A DNA stretch of 64,000 nucleotides from Oscillospiraceae bacterium (GTDB taxonomy: Bacteria > Bacillota > Clostridia > Oscillospirales > UBA929), in the NCBI GenBank assembly GCA_031265355.1, contig JAISCT010000031.1:1-64000 (forward strand), written 5' to 3'. The position numbers and the translations under genes were made by a program. The notes beneath the pieces were generated by a model. The model was not told where the DNA came from. It saw only the letters and a list, made by a program, of their open reading frames with translations, and did not search any database. Every line of letters begins with the position of its first letter. Positions within the stretch are counted from its first letter, which is position 1. Shown one piece after another: positions 16,501-25,400 of the stretch.

Positions 16501-17870
16501 CGGACAACAACCCGGCCGGCGAGAAGACCGGCGCCGCGACGGGGGTCGGCGCGCCGCCGCTGATTCGCAATCTGACGTTTGAAAACATCGTGGCCTGGGG
16601 CACCGGTGGGAATAACTCCTTTGCCTTCCAAGGGATCGCGGCCGGCAATGCCACGGTGGACGGCGTCCGGTGGACATACCCGGTATCCCGCATTCAAAAC
16701 GTGGTTATCCGCAACAGTTCCAGTTCGAGGAGCAACAGCTCCCTGAGCTATGTGGACGGCTTTACGTCTTACAACGTCAAGGTGGCCAACACAAACGGCC
16801 TGTTCAGCAGCGCGAACTCCCTGAACGTCACGCAGAACGCGCGGGAGCATGTGGTGTCCTTTGCGGCGGGCGGCGGGTCCGCGGTGCAGACGCAGGTGGT
16901 GCCGGAGGGCGGAAAGATTCCTGAAATTCCGGAGAGCCGCTGGGCGGAGCACTGGGTGACAGGCTGGTACGCCGACGCGGCGCTCACGCAGAGGTGGGAT
17001 TTCGAGACCGATGTGGTCACGGAACCCATCACCCTGTATGCGGCCTGGACGACGGACGCGGACTATCTGGCGGCCGTGAAGGCCCTCGACAGCGCCGCCG
17101 CCCGTGCGCGGTCATACATAAATCCGGCGATCTTCACAGATGTGTCATGGGCGGTCTTTGCCAATGCCCTGCAGGCGGCGGAAGCGGCGCCAAGCGGCGT
17201 TTCTTCGGCGGAACTGTGGGCGCTGGCCGGGGCCCTGGAGCGTGCGATCGAAGGACTCGTGCCCCGGCGGCAACAATTCCAGACGGCGCGGGTGTATTTT
17301 ACAGGGCCCGCGGACGCGACGGTCGATCAGCCGGTCAAGTTTACGGTGTCGCTGGGAGATGTAGAGAACCTTGGGACGGTCAGGGTGAGATTCCGCTACG
17401 ACAGCGATCGCCTCGCCCTGGACAAAGTAGAGGAGCAAAATGGATTTTCGATCCTGAACGTGACCTCCGATACGGTGACGCTCTGTCATCTCGACGGCGT
17501 CACGACAGACGAGGCGAAGCCGGTGCTGGAACTGCATTTCACACCCAAGGCGCCGGGCGCCGCGGCGGTTGAGATCGTCAGTGTGGAGGCGGCCTCTTAC
17601 TACACGGACCAGAGCGGCGCCGCGGATCTCACGGTGGACCTGGCGGCGTCCGACGCCATTGCCGTCACAGTGCGAGATGGCGACAGGTACGATTTCAACA
17701 GAGACGGCCAGCTGTCGCTGGCGGATCTCGCGGCGGCGCAGCTCTGGTACATGGAGGCGATCGGGGGTTCGAACTGGGCCCGGGCCCGGGCGGCGGATAT
17801 CGACGGCAACGGCGTAATCAACGTCGGCGACTTCATCGATATTTTGACATATCTTACACAGCACATGTAA
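13545..17870 (+). CDS. multidomain secreted GH28 pectinase with cohesin-like domain and dockerin
   Basis: A 1441-residue exoenzyme starting at GTG 13545, nine bases after AGGAGG. Order: signal peptide (1-25); about five BIG2 Ig-like repeats (40-507); FN3 domain (510-624); GH28 beta-helix (627-1080); one InlB/Flg_new-type repeat (1103-1170); a FIVAR-like helical segment (1170-1240); a cohesin-like domain (1249-1380); and a type I dockerin (1382-1440) with two Ca-binding loops of the Asp-x-Asn/Asp-x-Asp/Asn-Gly type. GH28 acids are present: Asp861 in NGDG and Asp882/Asp883 in TGDD. The usual Gly-His-Gly reads Gly-Ser-Lys-Gly-Gly, and the Arg-Ile-Lys motif is Trp-Ile-Lys, so the substrate may differ from plain homogalacturonan. 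Confidence 0.88.
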   Translation: MIKKTLSLVLAVALVLSGGIVPAFADEAVPSWLDNISFAESSIVLDRSTYPLAVGTVRAAGNPETYTSGDKIRLFATVDPGLADQTITWTSDDPSIAYIDGEPATSAVVGAARTGVATITATASNGDTATCVIVVIDNYDRSTVLSVALNTNSLVLVPGAAADLLADITPWDAQNKDMTWSSSDKTVAEVDTQGHVTAVAAGTATITVETVGSQRIASCDVTVAAAPAVPVTGVQIDKTESTLTVGETEFLGAVLLPETSANAGLIWSSTAPAIVGVDQTGLVTAYAPTAYELADQGILGVAEEAVVQVTTEEGGFVASCKYTVRNVEVPSLSVSLSASEASVPLGGSVTLTGVIGPANVTDRTIAWESTDETVVKVAATENTAYDAPAAVVTAVGVGSARVVAKNGGSSASCEIVVTENEVLVGAITLSETDVALTVDAIRDLDAALAPASATNKRVKWESSNPSVVTVDPNDGTLMAFAPGTAVVRVYAADAGTAEATATVRVTHGNKYLRNLTAPAEAVTDNSALLLWNRDEGTQIADHTMVKIYVDGVYAGNSLRSQNDAKDVLAIAKDPTQTGSYGNKMGYRVRDLAPDTEYAVRADALNTAGQVVASESLKLRTKPAPTAVVDVTQAPYGARGDGVATDTYAIQRAINDCPPGGMVVLPKGYVFLSGAVFLKSDIIFRVDGILLGSTNPKDYPKISTRWEGWRKVDRGYLENSSTILNKRAHASLVVAGTYDEGENTLIGPFNVSHFSIVGEGQINANGYRLGYHEGMNAKTPRPDPLPPQSDATVRGRAVTFHNAQDVYVADVSIAYSPSWSMHAIYSDTITFDGLDLIAKGPNKSATLTASRTADGNTILNGDGINPDSSSNINVFDVYFCTGDDCVTLKSGRNGQGWTLNKPTKYVRTTDCSSIGSKGGFCAGSEIAGGVNNVLFQNMYVEDISLDAIWIKTRWSRGGVIENIVYRDLMTTGTGSTAVLISITYSSSDNNPAGEKTGAATGVGAPPLIRNLTFENIVAWGTGGNNSFAFQGIAAGNATVDGVRWTYPVSRIQNVVIRNSSSSRSNSSLSYVDGFTSYNVKVANTNGLFSSANSLNVTQNAREHVVSFAAGGGSAVQTQVVPEGGKIPEIPESRWAEHWVTGWYADAALTQRWDFETDVVTEPITLYAAWTTDADYLAAVKALDSAAARARSYINPAIFTDVSWAVFANALQAAEAAPSGVSSAELWALAGALERAIEGLVPRRQQFQTARVYFTGPADATVDQPVKFTVSLGDVENLGTVRVRFRYDSDRLALDKVEEQNGFSILNVTSDTVTLCHLDGVTTDEAKPVLELHFTPKAPGAAAVEIVSVEAASYYTDQSGAADLTVDLAASDAIAVTVRDGDRYDFNRDGQLSLADLAAAQLWYMEAIGGSNWARARAADIDGNGVINVGDFIDILTYLTQHM

Positions 17871-17880
17871 ATTGACTGTT

Positions 17881-17914
17881 CCCCGGGCCCTTTCCGCCAA
17901 GGAGGGGCCCGGGG
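17881..17914 (+). other. intergenic GC hairpin
   Basis: CCCCGGGCCC (17881-17890) pairs perfectly with 17905-17914 across a 14-nt loop, just after the GH28 stop. There is no T-run, so it is more likely an mRNA-stabilising or partial termination element between co-transcribed genes than a full terminator. Confidence 0.45.
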
Positions 17915-17934
17915 GGCGCGAGTCGAGGAGTAAG

Positions 17935-19065
17935 ATGATGAGTATGAAAGGTAAGAAAAGTGCGGCTCTTCTGTGCGCGGTATTGTTTGCGGCGTTTTCC
18001 GCCGTGCAGGTTCTCGCCGTCGAAGTGCCGGCGGACGTGACGGAAGTGAGGATTCCGGTGACGGTGTCCACCGCGACCGCGCTGGCCGGCGCGGAGGTGG
18101 CGGTGGTCTGCACAGAAGGGTTGACGTTTAAGGACGTCGAGGTCTCCGCTACGTATCGGGAGGCCAGGTCTGTAAACACAGTGAAAGACGGCGTGATTTA
18201 CGCGGGGATATTTTTGGGCTCCAACGCGTTCACGCCGGTCGCCGGGGAGGTTCTTTTCGGTTCCCTGGTGTTTCAATATTCGGACACGGCGCCCCAGAGC
18301 GTCACGATCAGGAAGACAACGCGGTATCAATTTGACGCGGCGGGGCAGAATCTGACCGGCACGGACGACGACACGCCGGTCGTCGTGCCCGTCACGCGCC
18401 CGGCGACCCCGGATTCCTTGAGCAATTTCCCCGGCGGGAGCAGCTCATCCGGCCCCGTGTCCGTCGACGTGGAAGAGCTGCCCGCGCCGCTGGCTGCGCC
18501 GGAGACAGTCACCTTCGACGATTTGACGGAGGCCGAATGGGCGCGGGAGGCGGTGGAGTATCTGGCCACCTACAAGGGCATCCTCGGCATGGGGAACGGG
18601 CGCTTCGCGCCGGGCGCCATGGTGACGCGGGCGCAATTTGCCCGCTTTGTGGGTCAGGCCTTTGATCTCGTCGGCGCCGATACGCCCGTGCAGTTTCACG
18701 ACGTGGGCGAGACGGACTGGTACTGGGCCGATGTGACGAAGCTCTCTTCGCTCGGGATCCTCAAGGGGTACCCGGACGGCAGCTTCCGGCCAGACGCCAA
18801 CATCACCCGAGAGCAGATGGCGGTCATTGCCGACAGGACGCTTACGTATCTGGAAGCCACACTGACGCAGAGCGCGGAGGTCACGCTGCCAGACATTGAG
18901 ACGGCCGCCGAGTACGCGAGACCGTCGATTGTCAAACTGTGCCGGGCCGACGTCATCAGGGGTATGGGAGACGGTACCTTCCGGCCCCAAAATCTGTCCA
19001 CACGGGCACAGGCGGCCGTCGTCGTCTATCGCTCGCTCGCGGCCTGTGGCAGACTTTCTCCATAA
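17935..19065 (+). CDS. surface anchor protein: cohesin-like domain plus three SLH domains
   Basis: A 376-residue exported protein starting at ATG 17935 (a second ATG follows directly; GAGGAG lies upstream). The signal peptide ends near residue 28 (Val-Leu-Ala). Residues 29-150 form a beta-rich domain resembling cohesins. A Gly/Ser/Pro linker (about 160-190) follows, then three S-layer homology domains (195-250, 255-315, 320-376) with the TRAQ/TREQ/TRAQ variants of the TRAE wall-binding motif. SLH domains bind pyruvylated wall polysaccharide. The layout matches cellulosome anchoring proteins and sits between two dockerin-bearing enzymes, so it may hold them at the cell surface. The cohesin assignment is by resemblance. 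Confidence 0.8.
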   Translation: MMSMKGKKSAALLCAVLFAAFSAVQVLAVEVPADVTEVRIPVTVSTATALAGAEVAVVCTEGLTFKDVEVSATYREARSVNTVKDGVIYAGIFLGSNAFTPVAGEVLFGSLVFQYSDTAPQSVTIRKTTRYQFDAAGQNLTGTDDDTPVVVPVTRPATPDSLSNFPGGSSSSGPVSVDVEELPAPLAAPETVTFDDLTEAEWAREAVEYLATYKGILGMGNGRFAPGAMVTRAQFARFVGQAFDLVGADTPVQFHDVGETDWYWADVTKLSSLGILKGYPDGSFRPDANITREQMAVIADRTLTYLEATLTQSAEVTLPDIETAAEYARPSIVKLCRADVIRGMGDGTFRPQNLSTRAQAAVVVYRSLAACGRLSP

Positions 19066-19265
19066 TCTGGGTATTTTTGTGCTGTAATTGAACTTTGAGA
19101 CAGAGACGCATCACACGCGCAAAGGATGACGTGTCCCGTGTGCAGGGGGTCCCGTCGTCGAATGCAGAAGCGGCCTTGCATCTCGGGGAGATAGACAGGG
19201 TTGGCTTTTTGTATGTAAAAATTCATTTTGAAGGCTATTTTATGCAATGAAAAGGAGGAAAACAC

Positions 19266-22200
19266 ATGAAGAAGAGGACTCTATCACTGATGCTGGCCGC
19301 AGCGCTCCTCGTGTCCGCGGGGGCGGTGGCGGCCGTGGCGGCGCCTGAAACTGGGGACGACCCGTATTGGGACCAGGCGCGTTATGACAGCATCGAAACG
19401 GCTGTCATGAACAATGTCCCCAAAGTGCTGGACGCGGGCGGAAAGTATATCTACCAGACGGTGGACGGCACATTCGAGTACTCCGTCAGCATCCTCGATC
19501 CCAAGTTTAACAGCTACATCAAGGCGAACAACGAGGAGTACTATGTGGCGCGGCCCGGGTACGCGAGCCAGGCGATCCGCGCGGACCAATCGATCGTGGA
19601 CTACACCGCCGTGTTCGCCGCGGCCATCGCGGATGTGAAAGCCCAGGGCGGCGGCACCGTGGTGGTGCCGAGAGGATCTTTTGCCACCGGCGCGATCCGG
19701 ATCACGGGAGACAACATCCGGCTGCACATGGACGACGGGGCGGAGATCAAATTCGTCAGAACCAAGACCTATGAATTCTATCCGCAGGTGAAGACGCGCT
19801 TTGAGGGCATGGACCTGATGGGGTTCTCTCCGCTGATCTATGCCTACCAAGTGAACAACATCGCCGTCACGGGGTCCGGGAACGGCAATGAGGACACGCG
19901 CTCGGTCCTAAACGGCCAGGCGGACCGTTACAACTGGCTTCCCTGGAAAACGGCGGGCACTTCGTTCTGGGATGGGACGGCAACCAACACGATCCCAATG
20001 CAGCAGGGAAGCACCGCCGCCTACCGGACGGTGCAGTGGTCGGACGGAACGGCGATGACGGCGCGCGACCACCTCATCAAGATGGTGGAGGAGTGGGCGC
20101 CCATTGAGGAGAGAAACTACGCCGACTTGAACCCCGGCACGGCGGACCCGATTCTCAGGCCGGCCAACACGCTGCGACCCAGTTTTATCGAGCCGTACGG
20201 GTGCAAAAATGTGTTGATAGCGGACTTTAACCTGATCAATTCGCCGATGTGGGAGATCCATCCGCTGCTCAGCGAAAACGTCATGATCAGGGGCACGGAC
20301 ATCAACTCTCACCTGGGCAACAACGATGGCTGCAACCCGGAATCCAGCACCAATGTGATCATCGAGGACAACGTGTTTAACACGGGCGATGACTGCATTG
20401 CCATCAAGTCGGGGCGCAACAACGACGGATACACGGAGTGGAACCGGCCGACGACGGGCGTCATCGTCCGCAACAACGAGATGCGGGACGGGCACGGCGC
20501 GGTGACGGCCGGCTCGGAGATGTCCGGCGGCATTCAGTATGTGTTTGCCCACAACAACGTCTTCAATTCGGCCAATCTGGCCCAGGGCCTGCGCATCAAG
20601 ACAAACTCGGTGCGCGGCGGGTACCTGAAAGATGTGTACATGAAGGACTCGGTGATCCGCCAAATCGGCACGGCGCCGATCCACTGCACCTTCTACTACG
20701 AGGAAAATGACGCCGGGACGAGAACGCCCAAAGTGGAGAACATCTATGTCTCCAACTACAACACGGCGCCGGGCGTCGCCAGCATCGCCGCCGCCCAGTT
20801 CCTTTACGCGCGGCAGTACGGGTACTGCCCGGTGGAAAACGTAAACATAAAAGATTGCAATTTTAACGGCTTCAGCAATGCCCCGGCGACCAACAACACG
20901 GCATTGAACGACATCATCTGCGGGCGGGGCATCCGTTTCGAAAACGTCACGATCAACGGAGAACCGTATGTCTCTCCGGAACAGAGCGTCGAGATCGTGG
21001 ACATCATTGTCGACGACACCAGCGTCACAGACGCCGCGCAGCTCGTGGGCATCACAGGCAGCCACGCGGTGTACGCCGTCGTGCGCTCCAAAGCGTCCAA
21101 CATCGCCGGGACCATCGCCGGCACGTCGCGGGCGGCGTATCAGGCGTACCTGAGCGTGGGGTCCGGCCTCGGGTCGGCCGTGAGTCTCAACGGAAACGGT
21201 GTTGTGACAAGCCTGGGCGACGACCTGTACAAGGTCCGGCTGTCCGCCAACGCAAACCTTGGGACGGCGACCCGGCTTGAGGCGGTTGTGCGCAACGCAC
21301 TGTATACGGAGGATCAGGACTTCCGGTATTTCTCGCTCAGGCCTGCGGTGAAGGGGCTCTCTTTCCGCGGCGAGTGGCTGACCATCCAGTTCGACCGTGC
21401 TATGAACACGGCCGGAACCGGACGGGTCACCCTGTCTGGCGGCGCGGCCGCCGTCGATCCGGAGTGGAACGAAGAGGGCACGCAGATCACCTATGCACTT
21501 GAGGGAATTGTGTTCGGCGAGGCCTATGGCATCAGCGTGGGCAATTTTGCGGACGGCGGCAGCAAGGTCATGCGCACCTACGACACGGCGCTGACGGCCG
21601 CGAGCATAGACGACGTCAAAGAGGCCTGGACGGCGCTCGACCGCGCGGTGGCCGCGGCGGCGGCGTACCGCAACTCGGCTCTCTACACCGCGGCGTCGTG
21701 GGCGGCTCTCGCGCAGGCGCAGGCGGCGGCCGGGGCGCTGTCTCCCCACGCGAATCTCAGTGAGATCCTGGCGGTGGCGGCGGCGTTGAACGACGCAATC
21801 GCCGGCCTGACGCTGAAAAACTTCGAGGAATTTCCCACGGCCGTCGCCTCGTTCACAGGGCCGGAGAACGGTGCGGTCGGCCTGGCGTCGGTCTATACGC
21901 TGTCTTTGGCCCATGTGAAAAACTTGGCGACGGTGCGGGTGCGCTTCACGTACAACGAAGAGGTCCTCAGCCTGGACCGCTTGGAGTCACACAGCGGTTT
22001 TGAGATTTTGGAGAGACAGGAGGATACCGTCGTTCTCTACAACACGGAGGGGCTGACGGGAGACGACGCGCAGCCGCTGCTGACATTCCACTTCACGGCA
22101 AAGTCCTCGGGCAGAGCGGATGTGAAGATCACGGGTGTGGAAGCGGCCTCCTACCGTTCGGACAAGTCCGGCGCCGATGATATCGATGTAGACACGGCGG

Positions 22201-22421
22201 GTGCCGGGGAGATCCCCACGGATGTCAAAGAAAAGGACAGGTACGATTTCAACGGAGACGGCCGCGTCACACTCGCGGATCTCTCGACGGCGCAGCTCTG
22301 GTATATGAGCGCCGTGGGCGATGACAATTGGAACGACATCAAAGCGGCGGATCTGGACGGCAGCGGCGTCATCAATACGAAGGATTTCATCGACATCCTG
22401 AGATACATTCAAGCCCTTTGA
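19266..22421 (+). CDS. secreted GH28 polygalacturonase with cohesin-like domain and dockerin
   Basis: A 1051-residue enzyme; the ATG at 19266 follows AAAGGAGGA. The signal peptide ends near residue 26. The GH28 domain (about 28-575) has all four motifs: NNDG with Asp354, TGDD with Asp375/Asp376, GHG with His410, and Leu-Arg-Ile-Lys. It should therefore be a true galacturonan hydrolase, possibly exo-acting given its extended N-terminus. A linking beta domain, a FIVAR-like helical segment (788-852), a cohesin-like domain (858-979) and a dockerin (991-1050) follow. The last three modules closely parallel those of the protein at 13545. It lacks BIG2 and FN3 modules. The 200-base gap upstream is AT-rich near the start and could hold an extra promoter. 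Confidence 0.9.
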   Translation: MKKRTLSLMLAAALLVSAGAVAAVAAPETGDDPYWDQARYDSIETAVMNNVPKVLDAGGKYIYQTVDGTFEYSVSILDPKFNSYIKANNEEYYVARPGYASQAIRADQSIVDYTAVFAAAIADVKAQGGGTVVVPRGSFATGAIRITGDNIRLHMDDGAEIKFVRTKTYEFYPQVKTRFEGMDLMGFSPLIYAYQVNNIAVTGSGNGNEDTRSVLNGQADRYNWLPWKTAGTSFWDGTATNTIPMQQGSTAAYRTVQWSDGTAMTARDHLIKMVEEWAPIEERNYADLNPGTADPILRPANTLRPSFIEPYGCKNVLIADFNLINSPMWEIHPLLSENVMIRGTDINSHLGNNDGCNPESSTNVIIEDNVFNTGDDCIAIKSGRNNDGYTEWNRPTTGVIVRNNEMRDGHGAVTAGSEMSGGIQYVFAHNNVFNSANLAQGLRIKTNSVRGGYLKDVYMKDSVIRQIGTAPIHCTFYYEENDAGTRTPKVENIYVSNYNTAPGVASIAAAQFLYARQYGYCPVENVNIKDCNFNGFSNAPATNNTALNDIICGRGIRFENVTINGEPYVSPEQSVEIVDIIVDDTSVTDAAQLVGITGSHAVYAVVRSKASNIAGTIAGTSRAAYQAYLSVGSGLGSAVSLNGNGVVTSLGDDLYKVRLSANANLGTATRLEAVVRNALYTEDQDFRYFSLRPAVKGLSFRGEWLTIQFDRAMNTAGTGRVTLSGGAAAVDPEWNEEGTQITYALEGIVFGEAYGISVGNFADGGSKVMRTYDTALTAASIDDVKEAWTALDRAVAAAAAYRNSALYTAASWAALAQAQAAAGALSPHANLSEILAVAAALNDAIAGLTLKNFEEFPTAVASFTGPENGAVGLASVYTLSLAHVKNLATVRVRFTYNEEVLSLDRLESHSGFEILERQEDTVVLYNTEGLTGDDAQPLLTFHFTAKSSGRADVKITGVEAASYRSDKSGADDIDVDTAGAGEIPTDVKEKDRYDFNGDGRVTLADLSTAQLWYMSAVGDDNWNDIKAADLDGSGVINTKDFIDILRYIQAL

Positions 22422-22489
22422 TGGCTGCTGATCGCTGTGAACGGTCACATGATTGGAGAACCCCAAATATCGAGGAAAGGATTGAGACT

Positions 22490-25400
22490 GTGTTGAAGCT
22501 TATCAAACAGACCGCGAAACGCGCCGTGACGGCGCTGCTGGTACTGTCGTTGTTGGCAGCGCTGGGCCCGGCGGGGTTGGCTGCTTCTGCGGCCGGGTCC
22601 GTGACAGCCGCCGACGACGCCTTGGCGGCTTACGCCGACGAGGCGCCCGCCGGAAAGGACGTCGTATTTCGATCGACAGTCCAAGACGGCTTGATCGTCT
22701 TGTCGCTGATAAACGGTTCCTTAGAGGAAGTGAGCGGCCTTTTTATACTGGCGATATACAAAGACGGCCGGCTCGCGCACACGGAGATCGGTGACGACTT
22801 TGTCGCGAAAGCGGGGGGAATCGGCACCTACGAGTACACGGTGGACGCCACGGAGTATCCCGACAGTGCGTATGCGTACAAAGCGTTTTGCTGGGAAGCG
22901 GACTGTGTTCCGCTCGCGCCCGCCGTGTCGGTAAACTGGGCGCCCGACGACGTTTCGGCTGTTTCGCTGAACTGGGAAACGTACCCGCTGGTGGTGGGCG
23001 GCCGGACGCCGGCCAGTATGTTGGACAACGGCGATTTCTTCGATCTTGAGGCCACGATAGACGCGTCGCTGGCGCCGGGCGCCAAAGTCGTCTGGGCTTC
23101 CACAGATCCCGAAATCGTCAAAGTGAGTCAAACGGGGCGGATCAAAGCTGTCAGAACCGGTTTCGCAAACGTCGTCGCGGCGCTGGCGAACGGAGACGCC
23201 GCCGTGTGCCAGGTCTCCTGCATTGACAACTACGACCGCGCCACGGTGCGCTATGTGACGCTAAACGCCGATTTTTTGCAGCTCGCGCCCGGCGCCAGCG
23301 CCGATTTGACGCCCACCCTGTATCCGGTCAACGCCTACAATCTCAACGCCGGTTTCAGCGCGGTGCAGAACACCCAAACTTGGACGAGTTCCGATGAAAA
23401 TGTGGCCGCGGTGAACCAGACCGGAACCGTTACCGCCGTGGCGCCCGGCGAAGCCGTGATTACGGTCGTCTCCGACCAGATTGTCGCCCGCACGGCGCAA
23501 TGCCGTGTGATCGTCGGCGAAAGCGGCGCTTCCGGCATTTCCCTCGACCAGTCGAGTCTCGCCCTTCAGTGGGGAGAGGCGGCCCGTCTGACCGCCGAGG
23601 TCGCCGGTGTGTCCGAGCGGAGTGTTTCCTGGTCGACGAGCAACGCGGCCGTCGCCGATGTGGACGATACCGGTAAGGTGACGGCGTATGCCAGCGGCAC
23701 AGCCACGATCACGGCGACCTCGATCGACGGCGGGTTCAAAGCCGACTGCGCGGTGACGGTCACAGGCGTGCCCGTCGAGCCGATCTCGGTGAATCTCAAC
23801 CGGGCGCGTCTCAGCCTGCCCGTCGACAGCACGTCGTCTCTCACGGCCGTGGTGGTGCCCGCCAATACGACCTTTCAAACCATCACTTGGAGTTCCAGCA
23901 ACCCGGATGTGGTCAAGGTGGAAGAGGCCCCGGATACGACCATCTTCAACGCCCCCGTGGGCAATCTGACCGCCGTGGGGCCCGGCACGGCCGTGATCAC
24001 CGCCCGGTGCGGGTCTGTGGCCGCCACGTGCCCAATCACCGTGACCGCCGGTGTGGTGGACGCCGCCCAGGTCGCGCTCGACAAAACCGCGCTTTCCCTG
24101 GAAGTGGACGCCGTTGTGACGCTCTCCGCCACGGTGACGCCCGAAGACACGACCGATCCGTCTCTGTTTTGGGTGAGCACCGATACGCACGTCGCCTCCG
24201 TGAGTCTGGACGGCATTGTAAAGGCCTACGCCCCCGGGACGACCGAGATCATAGCCGTACCGAAGCGCTTTGTGGTCGGCGATCCGCTGACACCCAGTCT
24301 CCTAGATGCGCAGGAAATAGCGGATTCAGACGTATTTTCGGCGAAGCTTGCGGAGATCATCGACCGGTATCCGACGGCGTCCTGCATCGTGACGGTGAGC
24401 GCGCCCGCGGGCTCGGCGTACCTGCGCAACATAGTCGCGCCAGCCGAAGCGACCACGCCCCGCTCGGTGGGTCTGCTCTGGAATCGCTCCTCTCTGCTGT
24501 ACGCCGCCGAGTTTGACGCGTACAGGGTTTATGTGAACGGCGAGCTCCGCGACACGGTGGGGACCCTGGGCTATACCGTGAAGGGGCTTGCGCCCGGCAC
24601 CGCGTACACCTTCACAGTAGAAGCCGTCAAAACAAACGGCGAGGTGGCGCGCGCGCAGAGCATCGACGTGACCACAAAGCCGGATTACACAGCCGTTTTG
24701 GACGTGACCAAGGCGCCGTACAACGCCGTGGGGAACGGAAAGGTCACCGACACCTACGCCATTCAAAGGGCCGTCAACGATTGCCCGAAGGACGGCATGG
24801 TCTACCTGCCGGAGGGGTATGTCTTCTGGTCGGGCGCGCTCTTCTTAAAGAGCGACATGACGTTCAAGGTGGACGGCATTCTCATCGGGTCCATCGAGGG
24901 GAAGGACTACCCGAAGATGAACACCCGCTGGGAAGGCTGGCGCAAAGTGGACAAGGGTTATGTCGTCGACAACACCGCGAACCCCAAACAGCCAAACGAG
25001 AGAGCCCATGCCAGTCTTATCACCGTCGGCGCCTATGATGAAGGCGACAACAGCGCCTATGGTCCGTTCAACGTCTCCAACGTCGTGGTCTGCGGCAAGG
25101 GTCAGATCAACGCCAACGGCCTGCGGCTGAGCTACACGGAGCTCGACAGGAACAACACCCGCACCAACAGCAGCAGAGTGCGCGGCCGAGCGTTCACGTC
25201 GCACAACGTACAGGGTCTGTATGTGGCCGACGTGGGCATTGCCTGGAGCCCCTCGTGGATCACGCATTTGATCTACAGCGACAAAGTCACCTTCGACCAC
25301 TGTCTGGTGATCGGTTCCGGAACCGGTCTTGTCACCTCCGGCAAGTCTCGGCCCTCCCAGCTCGTGCCTGAACTTGTGAGCGAATACGGGACCGCCGGCA

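Noticed and set aside
14001-16952. A 983-codon open frame on the minus strand
   Set aside because: It is fully antisense to the GH28 protein with clear domains; it is His/Arg/Gly-rich with no motifs.
17764-17785. A tRNA-like GGTTCGAA segment
   Set aside because: It lies inside the dockerin coding sequence, and no cloverleaf arms or acceptor stem can be formed around it.
19908-21914. A 668-codon open frame on the minus strand
   Set aside because: It is antisense to the GH28-dockerin gene, Arg/Val-rich, with no start signals.
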